From Phoronis australis (taxonomy: Eukaryota > Phoronida > Phoronidae): DNA of 64,000 nucleotides. The notes below the pieces were generated by a model that did not search any database, was not told where the DNA came from, and saw only the letters and a list, made by a program, of their open reading frames with translations. How positions within the stretch are numbered: position 1 is the first letter of the stretch; every line of letters starts with the position of its first letter. This document shows positions 14,701 to 29,700 of this stretch, piece after piece. Made by a program: the position numbers and the translations under genes. The DNA lies in the NCBI GenBank assembly GCA_002633005.1, contig NMRA01000087.1, forward strand, positions 989,080-1,053,079, in the 5' to 3' direction.

Positions 14701-17700
14701 CAGTTTGTAACATGCCAAAAACATTAAGAGACAACTTGAATCTACAAAAATATATAATCCAAAACCTTTTCACTGAAATTTAGAAAATTCGGTTTATTCA
14801 TAACATATTTAAAACGTTTATGTCCTGCCCAGACATGCCCAGGTAGTGACAACCGTAATTGAAGTGAAATTTCACGAGGTACCATGTACGGACACAAGAG
14901 GGCGCTAATCACACAAAGTGAGAGGTTTACTAACCTGTTTCCAGGACAGTTCTACTGTTGTCCAGAGCAAGACCATGCTCACTACCAGATAGGGTGGGCA
15001 GAGTGGACACAATGAACTGACCAAACCTGACAGAAACAAAAACACCTCATGTAACAGAAAAATATACTTCTCTCAACCAAAAATGACTACATAACATGTT
15101 TGAATTTTTTTACTGGAAATTGCAGATGAAACTTAGCAAATGTGTGAATTGCTGTTTCACCTGGAATCTTCATCATGCAATCAACTTAAATAAAAGTTCC
15201 TCTTTCTCTAACTCTCTCTCACATGGTGCAATTTTATTGGCCACCCCTGTTTACACGTCCCTTAACTATTTACCAGACTCCCCTTTTCCCACAATGGAAC
15301 ACTGCCATATTGAAACAAACAACTAACGTTGTAGTCACTAACAGCCTCACTCCTTATACCACCCCCACATACTTTAATAGACTCTCTCTTTCTCTCTTTA
15401 CTACCCCTCTCAACTTACTTCAATAGACTGTCCTGTTCTGGCACCCCTTGCAGCAGTACCATCAACAGTGCTGCCACTGCCGTTGTCGACGCCTGCGACA
15501 GTCCATCGTCTTGTAACACATGCAGCAGTTTGTCCACAAGTCCAGCCTGCCGCATCAAACGGTGGTTCTGTTGCTGCTCACTAGACTCCGTCAGCAACTC
15601 ATGGAAGTGCTCGTAAAGTGACTTCTGTAGGTCACCCGGGGCATCGTGCCACACCTACAGAATGGGAAGGTTGGTTGAAGACAGTGAGGTGATAGAAGAG
15701 CAGGACCACCCCTATTAATATAGGTTGCCTCTCTACTGAGGCCATCTTAACAAGCAAAAGTCATTTAAAATATTAAATTTTTAGATACAAATACTCAATA
15801 CCTTGAGCAATACCTATATAGGTCTCACAATGTTCTGAGATTTTGGCCAGGAAAAAATATTTATCTTGACTTCACAAGACAACAAATGCAAGCACTTCCA
15901 GTAGGTCACAACAGTTTCTACTTGACTAAAAAGACAGTAGTGACACCTTTTGAGGACCCCTTCCATGGATTCACTCATACTTCCTACTAGATTCACAACA
16001 CATTTACTTTCCTAATCCCTCAAAAAGCATCCACGTTAGTTATGCACCAAGAAAATCTCCCATCACAGCTTGCTTCACAATTACAACCCTACCACCAACC
16101 TCCAGATCACAAAGCAGATCTTCAAATGCCATCCTGTTCGGTATACAGGAACTCTCTCTTCCACTGTCCACTGTTCCAACCAATGAGAAAGTCAGGTGCA
16201 GGATGTGGCTATTCAACAGGTGGCGCTTCTTCTTGTACAGCATGCCCAATGACTGCAAGATTATGTCATGCGAGCAACACAGTATTAATAGAACAACAAT
16301 GCATGTTATATCCTGAGATGTGTTCATCTATCACAGTCATCATAACCATGATGATACTTTACTGATATTCATAGAAAATTGAGTGGCCAACAAATTGTCT
16401 ACCGGAATTGACTTACAGCAACACTGTAGACTCATCCACTAACAACTTTACACAATATACTTCCGTTTATAACGTCAAAAATAAAAACAAAATTCAGAAT
16501 AAAAATCTGATACGCAATAAGGCATTTGATAAGAGAAGTAACAACAAAATAAGACGAGACACACTTGTTTTAATATTTCTTCAAAACTGACCTGATAGCC
16601 ACGCGTCCGGTCCATCTCCCGGCATGCTGTGTCAGTACTCCTCACCACACACACGAGAGCCTTGACCGCTGCATACAGACCTTCCACGTCAGTCGCCATG
16701 GCAATGAGCCCCAGCATGGCTGATGTTCCCCCTACACTGTCTAACATAAGTGCCACCGGTTTGGGGTTGAATGTGCGTATCCCCAGATAACCGATCAGCA
16801 CAGCACCGAGTGAGCGGGCAGGACCACTGAGATGACCAGCAGAGTTATGAAGTATGCGAATAGGGGTAGCATTCTCATGAAGTGACATGGACAGCTGAGG
16901 AGGAAATCAATTCAATAATGAGAGAACTTTCAAAAGCTAATTAAATGGATAGTTCCCACAGGTCAATCCAGCTATTGATTTCAGCTTACCAGGCCGCAGG
17001 AAAATGAAAACACAAAAATCATCATCTTGCCCCATAAAGATCCATTGCAAAGAAACCAGAGATGGTTTTTCAATAAGCCTTGGACATGTCAAGTGTAGTT
17101 CAATGATTTACAGAGAACAACCAGGGAAAAATGCTTGCAGGATGTAAAAACATGTGCTAAACCTCACAGTCGGCCGCTGGAATATATATAAAAAACAAGC
17201 TCAAAATGATTTTAATTTTTCTTCATAACATTTTGCAAAACTTTCTTTTCCAGTATCTGATAGAAATTAGACCAACAAATCAATATATAACAATGTAACA
17301 CATACATGGGTGACAACACACATAAATTACAGGAATATGACCTCGCCAACAACCCAACAATCACACTTAATTACAACACCAGACCAACATAACTTTGTGC
17401 TGTCTAATTGCGTGAAAATAGTTTTTCCTCATCATTAAGTGCTATGGAATAGTTTATCAGAGATCCTAACATTGAGACAGAATTCAAATTGGAGTGCAAG
17501 CAACTTAACTGGCAACTGCGGTGCCTAGCTACCTGTCCCAACATGAATCTCAGTTGACATAAAAGGGAGAGTAATCTAGGATTGAACTCAAAGACCAAGA
17601 TTCGTGGACAAACCCCCGTGTGTTACAGTTAATATTCCTCTGTCCCCTTTGTGACTGTCTGAATCTGTGTGCTAACAATTTCAATAAAACATCATCGCGA

Positions 17701-20700
17701 ACACATCAAAATGAATCTGTTGTAACCAAATCTGCTTTGCACCAAATCTGCTTTGCGCTTATGGGACTTAGCAACAGTAACTATGGGAACTATCCATTAT
17801 ACAAGCTATGCAATAACACAATAACTGTTTACTAACAGATACTTCAGCAACTGCTGCCTCACTCATTTCATAAACACATAAAACAAAGTGTTTGAAGGAA
17901 CAAATGAGTTTATACTATATTGAGAATAAGACTTGTATGCTGGACTGAATATTTATGTATTCCTATAGTACATATTTAGTCCAACAGACAAGTCCTTCTC
18001 TCACTATAGTATGAAGTTTCTCTGTAGCTCAAGGCCTACATTTTGTTAACAAAAATGTTTAGGATTTGAATAAGTTTACGACATTAGTTGACACAAATTT
18101 TTTTAATAATTTTTACGACTGTGAGGAGAATACGCTGCCTGCAAACTATGATATGAATGGATGCTGCCATCTATGTGTCACAATTCCAGAAGTTAATTGT
18201 TCTGAAAAGTTTGAATGACAAAAATAACACTTAAACAGAAGAAATCTTTGCCTAAATTCACTTTTGTCTAAATTGTACACTTAGACACATTTTGGGCCCA
18301 AAAACCTCCCAGGTAAGGCCAAAATATCCCAGAAAGGGTCAAACATTGCTGGAACAGCACACCCTCATGCAAAATTGAGTTGAGTACTCCTCAAGGGATT
18401 GGTATCTATTGCATGTTTTAGACAATCATTCCTAGGTCTTTACCTGTCTGGCAATGGCCTTGCTGTCTAACTTGTTGTAAATCTTTTTGATCTTGGCTAT
18501 GGACATCAGGGAGAGTGAGTGAGCGTGTATACCAAAGATGATCTTCTCCTCATTAATCAGTGGTTCAGACACCTTACCATCCTCTGTATAAAACACAAAG
18601 GTACAGGACTACATATCGAAGTAATCTTAAACAAACGAGAATGTAAAGCAAACTCCTGTTAGGGGTGTAAGAGTTTAATTCTTTTGACGAACAGTAGTAC
18701 AGTAGTAAAGCACTTACAGAAAACAATGTTTCCACAAATCTTCCTAGAAACAGACTGAAGTTTCAACATACAAAACTGTTCTAAGACCAACTCTCTCCAT
18801 GGCAAAAATGAAAACCTCAAAATCACCAGACACACAACAAGATCGTATCGTAACATTTTGTGGCAAGAGTTCGCACTGACAGCGCAACAGTAACAGCAAA
18901 AATTCCAGTTCATAATGACATACCCAAGAGAGGGGCCTGAAAGCTGCCTACGTAGTTGGGCCCTAAGTTGTAGAGTGCCTCAACAGTCGCAGATGATACG
19001 ATATCTTCAAACAGGTGACACGGACCTTGCTTCCATGTGAGGCTAGAGGCCTTGCGCAGGGCGGGGAGGGTGCCGATGCAGGCGTACACAGAGGTGACAG
19101 ACTGGGCTGTCGCCGAACCACCGGATCCAATGTTGGGGGAGATGTAGTGAAGCTGGAGGGAAGGAAGTCATTGAAATACTTAACACTCCACAATACAACT
19201 TTTAACAATGCTTAGCTCAAAGATAAAGCAGCAGTACGCAACAAGTGGGACAGAAAACAATTATAATTAGAATATAACCTTTCTAGACAGAAACCAAAAT
19301 TTGAGTGCTTACACGGTTCCCCACAAATCCAAACTTATAAACACAAGAGACAGCATTTTCATTTTTTTACAAGCTGAAATGCATTTCCTTTTCAAGTATC
19401 TTAAATTTGCATTTCATTTTACACATGGAACAGCTCTTCTTTTTGTACTGAGTCATGTTCACTGATCTACATCTCAATGAAGACACAGAATTGTATCAAG
19501 ATGTTCTACCTTGAGAGTCTGCACATGCATGCCGTCAACGTAGAGGCTAACGCTGCTGTTTTTCATTATACCAGCCCGATGCAGCACAACCACTAAGTGG
19601 TGCCACTGTCCTTCCTGCGTCAGCTCCGGGCACCAGATGCGCACAGTACCATCGTTGAAGAGAGGCTCATACTCCACTGCCTCCACAGTACCACCTGGCA
19701 AAGAATGGATGGATATCTCAGTAATACAGCATTGAAAACAACAAAGAATGATTACTGCAGCCATTCTGGCTTTGGTTAATCCTCAGGCCATTGAAACAGA
19801 GAAACAGTGACCATTCAACCCAACGTAGCAAAATGGGATCATTAAAAAGTGGAAATTTTAAAAACTCATGACAGTATAGATTTATCTCAACATGGGTGCT
19901 AACCTGTAAATATATTTTTTGCTCCAATAATTATCACTATTATAACTTCAAAGCGTTAAATGGATAAATTAGGAATTTCATTATAACATAATGTAAAATG
20001 CAGGAGTAAGGGTTATTTATATCCACTATCATAGAGTATTCCTAAAAATTTTCAGGAAACTGTACAAAGTACAACATGTGGAAAATGTTAAACTATCTCC
20101 AGTCAAAACTTACACAACAGACTATAGACTTAGTGTTGTTTGTTGCACAGTTTTGTACAGACATTCTCATTCAAGAAAGGCTGTAGCCAGGGCTGTGACC
20201 TGATAATCTAGGGTGCATTCCGTAGAGACAAAACACTCACCAAGAGAAATCTTCATTTATTGAATACCATGACATATTTAACATTCCTATGCCACTTACC
20301 AATTGCTTCAGAGCCCATGCTTATTCTTCAGAGACTAGTAAAAGAAATGACCAACCAAAATGTGACAATGTTAATAAGCTAGAGGTTGGTGTAAATAGAC
20401 TAATAGACTTTAGAAACTGTGATTTTGGTGTTGTCTTGCGGATCTTGATTTTTCTCAAGTTTCTCCCATTTAGTCAATGCACCCTTACATTACCTGACAA
20501 GCATTACCTGTATTTGGTATCTGCGTCTCTTGTGTTGAGATGTTGAGTGACTTGTCACGCGGGTTCAACAGGACACTAAGACAGGTAAGATTCTCGTCGT
20601 GACCCTGTAGGTTGCGGATGATGGAGAGGAGTCGGGCGGGGTGTGAATCAGTAGGGGTGCTCTGGCTGAACTTGTCGATACACAGCCAAGAGGAGAACGT

Positions 20701-23700
20701 GAGACCAGACTGGGGCGGAAACAGACGCTCACCTGCCAGATAACAATCAACAGTAAATGGTGATAAAACTCCAATGTTTACAGGAAATGATCGTCCCCAG
20801 TAAGCAAGTAAGTTGCATTTCTTCACATCTACACTTCATGCATCCTGTGTAACAGTATATAAATTGGAGAAGCTCCTTTATTTTCACCAGTTAAGAGACA
20901 TCACTAAAATATGAACATTACAGTCCTGTATGTATCTGCATTACTACGGCAATTCATTAAAAGTGAAGTACAATTTCCTTCAACTGGGGAGGCCATTTTG
21001 CTGGTGCACAACCAGAAATTCAAAAAAAATATCCTGAAACCTCCATGTTTGATTCTGGTTATTTTGAAAACATTGGCAAACATGTTGTAAGAGGATCGTT
21101 TGGGAATACATATGAGGTCAAATTCCTTTTATTGGAATAAAGAAGAGAGTATCTTTAAGTCCTTTATTGCACAAAAACTTGTCCCAATCAATCATTCACG
21201 TTAAGTGTCATGACAAAATACACACGTTTTACTGCAGATGACAAACTTGATGCATAGTAGGTTTGCAAAACCTTCCAAATGAGTTTCTACATATCACTTA
21301 ATATTTGAAACAGAAATCCTTTCTAACTAGAACTTCTTAAGACCTATCTCAACATTAAATAATTTGTCAATTTTGATTAATATGACAAAAATATCCACCA
21401 GTGAAACTTAAGCATGACTTACTTACCTACTGAAATAAAAAAGTAAGTTATCATTTGAAATAAAAACAAAGATATCAAACGATAGCACAAACCTGTTCCA
21501 ATGCCTCCTACGACAGCACTATCCGAACTTCCCACCATGCCAACGCCAACAACAGAGGGTGCTGGAGGCCCCTGCGGTGCAATGCTCGGCAGGTAGAGAC
21601 AACCAAACCCCTCAATGGCCATGTCAAACTCCACAAACGCTGGTGTGACCGAGGCACCATGGAGACGCACATCTCTGGGGGTCGTCATGGAGACAAGACA
21701 CTTGACACGAGTGAGGGGCACAGCGCCACCATTAGTCTTAGGTATCTTCAGGCCGGAGTCTGTTCTCGGAATAGCACTACTAGTACCACTGTTGCATGAC
21801 CACGATTGTGTAGACTCAATTTCCTCTTCTATGGCACTGCAGCTGAGTGGGGTATTTAGGCGCAGAAAATCTCTGTAACCAGAAAATTCATTTGGAGTAC
21901 AAATGGCTTTACATTTCGCATTCAAATTTCCCGCTCGTAAACTGAAAAAAAAGTTTATGGAATAAATACCTCAGTACTACTTTCTCAAAGCAACTATAAA
22001 TAAAATTAATTGGATAATGTAACAAGAGTCATAAACAGCAGTAAATAAAAGAATATTAAATCATTAACAGATGAACTGTTTCCAATTCAGTACCTTAAAT
22101 CTTTTGATGTGAGTGACTGTGCAGCTAAACGTTCAAATATATACTGCAGGGGTGGATGTAGTGGATGAGTCTCGTCCTCTAGCGCCACCTTGCAGCGTGT
22201 TAGCAACTCATGTGGAAGCCCAGCTTCACACATCACCTGCTGGTTTCTCTCCGTCTTCATGATGGTCTTGAGCACTTTGGCTATGCAGTACTGCAGATCA
22301 AGCTCCATCTGGTGAGAGAAACAAAACTTTGTCGAGTTAGCTGAATAGCAAGTTTCGCTTGGTGTTTCACAATAAAACACAAGAGAAATGTAGATATGTT
22401 TTTGTCCTCACTAAATCCTCAAGTACTGAGTGTTATACTATCGCACTATTTTTTATATCCCATTCAATAAAATGAGATTTTGCAAACATTCAAGTCGACA
22501 AGCAGCTATACACATGTATTAAACATTTGTGTGGTAGTACTGAACCTGCAAAAGCCATATTCCACCTGTCAATATCAACTTCATCTTCAGAATCCATGAA
22601 CCTGAAGTTTAAGAACAAAATAAACATCTAAAGTAAAATTTCACTGACTTGTGAATTTCTCTGGCAGACTATGCCTGGCATCAGGTGAAACATGGATACG
22701 AGTGCCCCCGAGTGGACGACAATGGCAGGCGGCGATTGGTGCATGTCCTTCATGTTGATGCTGCCCATACTGGCGCGTTTGTTGACCGGGGAGCCACGGC
22801 TTGACTCGGGTAGCTCAAAGACAGAGGTCATCCGTTTGAGATGAGGTGAGTCAGTGCCATGCTTGGAGAACTTGCTGTGAACAGAGAAGATGGAATTCAG
22901 AAAATGGCGACAATAACTACATGTGCAGTATAAGAGTGAAATATGACATAACTGCTTAGGGCTGTTCCAGCAAAATCTGTGTGGGAGGGGGGGAAGGCAA
23001 CTGAAATAAAATTTATGGGTGGTTGCGTTTGATTTAAATTCAAAATGGCTGGTGGTCGTACTTCAAAAAAATAAAAATTACAGGTCGTTGCTGTTTCATT
23101 GGGCCATAAATGTTTGATGGTGGGTAATTTTAGTAAATTTTATAAACAATCTGCACAGAATCAAAAACTGAAACAAAAATGCAACTTGCAAAAAGCTCCG
23201 ACTTTTTCACTCCCTTCGATCTCCTCATCGGCATCCCCATAACACCATTTAACCACAGGTGCTCGAATTTCTCGATGGCTAATAACCATATATAAGAAAC
23301 ATATGTTTTCTTAGTAATGAATGATGTTAGTGGTTATGGAGGAACAGATAAACTCAAGCGCCTGTGCAGTCAACCACAAGAACAAAAAAAAATTATGGGT
23401 GGTTGCATTTCAAACTTATAAAAAATTACGGGTGGTAGGCTGAAGAAATAAATGAAAAAAGGTGCCTTCCCCCCCTCCCATACAGATTTTACTGGAACAG
23501 CCCTTACAGAATACCACAGAAACCCCTATGAGTGATACCATGAACAATCCACTCCAAAATGAGCCGACAAAAAACACAGTACACTACTAATTCCTCAAGT
23601 TTGCTGCACTAGAATTTTAGTGGCAAAATTTCGACTCTGCACTTACTTACAGTTCATACGACACAGTTTTCATCATTTCATTCAGTCCAGGACTGTTGGC

Positions 23701-26700
23701 AGATGACATGCTCATACAGACACCTAGTACCACGGAATTACGTAATAACCAACTGTTGAATGCCCAGAATTAATTAATGGGTGTGGATCTGTCTAATGAC
23801 TTGTTATTAACTACATTATGCACTACACAGTGACAGAGTCAGTGATGATCATTACTCATATTCCATATAACCGACAATGTGAAAGGGGATGAGAAGTCTT
23901 TCCAAATACAAGTTTAATTTTGATTTCTGTGTTCGACTAGTGATCAGGATGGCTCAGTGGACTAGTAGAGTACATGTGTGGACTGCAGAAGTCCTGGGTT
24001 CGAGCCCTGGTCAGGACAGAAACATTTTTAAGACTTGTAATTACCATGCCACATGATGTAACCATATAAGGATCTGCAGGTTATCTATACATACACTTGC
24101 TATGAAAATGAAGTAATGACAGAATGTTTCAAACAAACCAGGATGCACTATTGGACGTTATAGTTTTTGAACTTGTTCATCAATCTTATCAAAGGTCAAA
24201 GGTTGTGGCTATGATACCATCAACAAACTTACAAGTCATAGTTATCGAGTGCCATGTCGTACAAGAACCGCAGCATGAGACAGGCTGACAACAGCTCCTT
24301 GGGAATGTCTTTTTTGATGCGGTGCTCTTTAGCGTGGTGAAAAAAATCGGTGAAGACCGGGTCCTCCGAGACGGTCAGCTGACTAGAGGGAGGCTGTACT
24401 TCGTCATGAGTGGAAAAACAACCGAGTAGACGGACAGCATCTGTCAGACTGGCGTAGTGGACCTGAGTGGACAGAGGACAGTTAATGCGTTTATATTGTA
24501 AATCATTCAATTGTTCTCACGTCACATTTAGAAAGTAATTTGAGCTGACTATTTAAGTTTAAAGAAATGCTCGAGTGAAAAATTGTGAAACATAATTTTG
24601 ATGAAACTTGCACACAAGGACCAGCTAACAGGTGCTTTTTCAGTCACGTAACATATCTTCACCAAATTTTCCCTCTTTTGAGCCAGCTGAAGTGTGCTGA
24701 AGAGCATAATTACCCTCTTTTACACATTAACAGCATGCCTTGAAATATTGTATTGTCTGAAAGCAGACATTCTGAAATGGAGACAAAGAGTTCCACAAAC
24801 TTACGTCTGTCGCGAAGAACTTTGCATTGGCAGGCTCATACCTCATGGCCACAGTCAGGGTACTGAACACTGTTTTCAGTAAAGACACAATATGCCTCCT
24901 ATCCACTACAAAAACAATGATGAGAATCTTAGGCTCAGGTTTAAATCTCGGAACTTGAACTTCAAATTATTGTTTGATTTCTTTTCTAATACAACGCGAA
25001 TTTAAGATGGGTTGTGTGATTGTGTGCTCGAGTACAACATGACTTGCCTGGAGGTATCTCTCATTCTAATTTGCACTAGATGACCCAAGCATTTTAAAGT
25101 CTGAATTTGAAATGTAAGGTTTGAACTAAAGTTTTTAGCTCAACTCTAGGTATCACTAAGTGTAAACTTGGACAAGAAAAACATCTGTGTAAAATTAATC
25201 ATAATACACTCAAGCACACTATCATAAGCATTTATCTTGAATTCGTAGAAAAGTAGAAACGAAAATGTCAAAAGTAATTTTGAGTATGAGTAACTCTAGC
25301 ATAGGTTTGTTTCCCATCTAAGCAGAAAAAGATGAGTTTACTAATCTCAACCTGGCTGCATAAAAGTTACCAACTGTGTGACATCAACACAGTCACACTA
25401 CCCTACATCATCTGGATGTCAGGCACGTAAATGTATTTGGAGGATAAGACTGAAGTTTAATGATAATACTTTCAATGACATGAATTGAACACTCTTACAA
25501 GGGTTATGAAAAAAATGACAATAAGAACAAGATGGTCAAAGAATACTTTCACAAACACAGTACATAGCCACAAAACAATGTTCCACAGTCACCTACCTGT
25601 ATCCCATGGTGCTTTGGGAGGTTCAGCCAAACAGCCTTCCATAGATACTAATACTGACATAACATACACAAAGCCGCCAGTTTTTCTGAATACAGTCCGT
25701 GTTTTGTGGCTTTCCCGCAGAATATTCAACAGTGCCTAGAATAAAAGGATGAAATAAAACAAGAACTTTTTTGAACACACACTCACGTCATTCAGCAGGG
25801 TCCACACGTATACGCATGACATTCACCAGCTTCAGTTACACAGCAACTGATGACTTAAAAAGGTAGCAAGGAAAGATAACATCTACAATTCCACAACTGA
25901 GTAGAAGGAAATATATTTCTCAATTGCATCAGATTCCAAGTCCTTAAGATACCAAAGATTGAGCATTGCCTTATGGTTTACTTTGGAGAAATGATGTAAG
26001 AACGAGTATGCTGTGAAGGCACTGAATAGTGTACGACAACAAAACAAATTGCTAAAATATCTTTAAAACTTGCAATAACAATATCCTTCTAAACACAGTC
26101 AAGACAAATTAAACGCAGAGAGCATACAGAAATTTGATCATAATACCAAAACTTCTTGAGTGAATAGTTGAATCCTTACCATGGACAGCAAGATTCATTT
26201 ATAAGGTCTTTAAAATCTATAAAGTATCAATCGATCACCGTTCTGTCAAAGAAACTTTGTTTTGATTTAAACCACTTACCTTTATAAAATTTGTCTCAAC
26301 GCCTTACTCAGATCAGAAGTGATTTTTGGTCTTGCAAAGAACTGGTGGTTTATTATTACTCAAGATCATACTTGGCCAATAACATGTTACGCCGTCACAA
26401 CTTAACTTGTAGAGCTTGGTCTCGAGAAATAAAAAATTGTCAGTTATTTCCAAGCTCAGACATCACACCAAGGAAAAGTTTGAGGCCACTGAGCTATAAA
26501 GTCAAATGTAGGACAATTTTACAGTTCACTGCAGTCAGACTGTATGCTGAATGGTCTAAATTGAAAATTGGACTGTGTGACACCAGGCAGGTTTATAGCC
26601 ACTTTGAAAGATAACGTCATAAACAGCACATCCTTGACAAGTCCTACACCAAGTCCAACAAACTCAATGTATGACAGTTGTCATACCTTCAGTATCTGCT

Positions 26701-29700
26701 GCTTGAGTTCCACGGCCTCCACAGGTGCCGAGTGCATTAAACCCAGCAGTGTGCCCATATCATCCTCACCCCCTGATGAGACGATCAGCTGTTGTACGAT
26801 ACGGAGCACCTGCTGGCGACAGTCGGGGTAGGGCACCATGTTGAGAGCACAGCGGGCGCCGCCGCACTCACGGAACACTGCTGTGAAGAGGAATACAAAA
26901 GGTCAAGACAAGGTCGTCATAGAGACAAAATAGTCAGGATTACAGTGCCTCGCCTGCAACGGTTCATTACTCATGGCTCGATATTTACTGGGTAGTGTTG
27001 CTAACAGAACGGTCCTCTTTCCAAAATCACTGAGTCTCAAAATAAAATAACTTTTTGAAACAGTCATATCTTAAACCTTTGCTTTTTAAACCCACAATTC
27101 AAATTTTCTAGGCCCTGCTATAAACCTATCACAGAATAAAGCTTTCAGGAATCAGTAGGAATGCAAATGTATATTATAGATTCACATAAACAATGTAATT
27201 TTTTTTAAACCAAAATTTAAATTGTAACAATTATCAACAAACGTGCAAACCAAAAATAAGTCCAAAAATTAAAAAGAAAATAAAACAATCTCCTGATGAA
27301 ATCAAATTTTTCTGTGACCATTGCCATTTGTACCTGCGTTGTTACTGTTGCCACTCAATAGTATGGACAACGCTTCCATCACCAAATTGCCCAATACTTG
27401 TTGTTCTTCCGAGATGGGAGTTTTTTCTGAAATGAAAATACACAATATTTATCACAAATGTGAGGCAATTACACATTCAACAAAACAAGCAGGTTTACCA
27501 AAAGCTTCAAATACAGCTTACGAAAGAGGATTGTCCATAAATCATGCCAGAACATCACTGCCCTCTATAAGTCTCAAATGCAACTAATCACAGTGGAATG
27601 TATCCCCCACAATGCTTACGCATTTTCATAATGTAATCAGCAGTTGTCAACTCTTTATTACCATACTTCATAACTAAATGACTTCATCTTAGTGTTTATT
27701 GTCTCATTTCTTTTAAAAACGCATCACTGGGTGTATATCTATAACTTATCAATTGAGTTTGATAGTGAAAAATGTACCGTACTTGGCACATGGTAAGTTG
27801 CAATGAGCTTCTTACAATACAAGCACGAAACTATAATGTGCACCAAACTACAATGAACACAAAACTTTCACTTCTCACTCACAACAGCCACGAGCATTTA
27901 CCAACATCGTAGCTTACAATGGATTTAAATGTCAAACAAACGACTTTATAAAAGAACTTGACTATTGATCAAAATTCATTCCGCACCTTTGCCGTCCGCT
28001 GATTCCTTGAACAGCGCAGCATGCCGGTGCAGACATGTGACAATGACCTCGAGCAGGCCGACCTCTCGGCACACATCCTTGAAGACAGCCTGGTAGCGAA
28101 CCATCTTCAACAAGCTTCGAATGCAGATGGATGTACATGCGATGGATCTGGTAGAAAATAGCAGAGATGTGATTATCTTAAATACTTGCAACTAGGAGCA
28201 AGGAACTTTTCTCAAATTAGACATCTAACAAATGAATCAAAGACACAAAATACCTTGAATTTCATGCTGAAGAAGCGATACAGAATTTTAAGTAAGGGGG
28301 TTTTGTAGGCAAAGTACTAAGAATAATTAGAAATAAATCATACACATTATTCCTTCACAAAAGTTCATTAGCCTCTAGTTTCACATTTTGACTGTAGTTT
28401 TAATCACTATAATCTTGGCAAAACAAACATAAATGCTTAGTTAAATTTTCATTGTCAAAATTTGTATAATTTTCAAAAAATAATAGACACAGTCAAAAGC
28501 TGAGGCAGTTATAACTGATGAACCGTTTTAAACCTAGTATACACGGTGACAATGTGGCTTGCAACATGTAGCAGGCATTGATGATTCATAACAATCACCC
28601 CACATGTTGAGCTGCATGCTGTGATCAGACAGTGAACTCAGCGGGAAGTCAGTTCTTGAATATCATTACAAGGAGTTTTTGATGCCAATCTTGATCCACG
28701 GTCCACTGAAACACGGTCTCACGAATCAAGTGCGAGTACAAAAAATCACAAGTTCCGGCTTATGGTTATAGCAAAAAATAAAACAAAGTGACAATTGAGT
28801 AAGTAAGAATTTTAGAAACTTACTGTTGCATTTTGATGAGGAGACTTAAGGAGATGAGTTCTTTACATGGTATGAAGTTGAGGTGGAAGATGACAAATTC
28901 TAATATCTCAAAGAACTTAACCTGGAAATGAAATGAATATGTGTTAAATACAAAATCATTTAACCCAACAACAAATCGACTGTAACAAATGTAGTTAGAA
29001 ATCATTTAAAACATCAACTCTCAAGTTAACATTTCATCCACAAAAGATATCAAATTTCTATGTTTCACTTTGATGGCTTTAGAAACAGTGAAAAGCATTC
29101 TCCCCTAGCCACAAGAAAGTACCTGAATTTCTGGTGGTTTAAGATGTATCTTCTCGGCAAACTGAGACAGGGTGTTTTCTGGCTCCAGAATGAAGTAGTT
29201 GGCGTTGTCTTGGTGATAAATACTGCTAATAACATCTAGTATGACACTGCATAGATGTGTTGACTGGGCCTGAAAGACCATGTAAACTAAGTTGCCAACT
29301 GGACAATTAAGACCATGTGAACTATGTTTTACCAATACAACAATTTTATTTCATTTACCAGGACAGTGATTTTTTACGAGATATCAACGTTGATAATTCT
29401 TTTATGATGATAACAAATTGAACGGTTACCAACTATGAAGTGATGGCATTTTAAGGAAATGTACGTTCTTCAGCAGCGATCAGAGTTAAAATGTATAAGT
29501 GCATGAAAACAATGTCCTGTCAATGAGTAACACAACAGTTGTTCTTTTCTTAAAAATTGTAAATTTAGATTTTGTGACATGAGCAGTTCAATGACTTCTA
29601 CAAACAAATGAATTTTGCACAAAACTGTTTCTATATTCTACTTCCGTTTTTGTATTCTACTTGATATGTTTCTGAATTCCAGCAGGCTTAATTATCACGA

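Larger units (their letters stand above)
8709..22093 (-). other. WDFY3: Introns between exons 17 and 37
   Basis: These introns are mostly 200-850 bp, with one of about 1.5 kb (16895-18443). Apart from the exon-36 fragment at 9044, the 27-bp duplication at 9448 and the MITE at 11975, I see no gene, RNA gene or clear repeat in them. Confidence 0.6.

Noticed and set aside
16042-16365. 107-codon plus-strand frame
   Set aside because: Antisense shadow of WDFY3 exon 24.
23938-24015. Functional tRNA gene
   Set aside because: A and B boxes are recognisable, but the acceptor arms do not pair and the T stem needs two G-U pairs; better explained as a SINE head.
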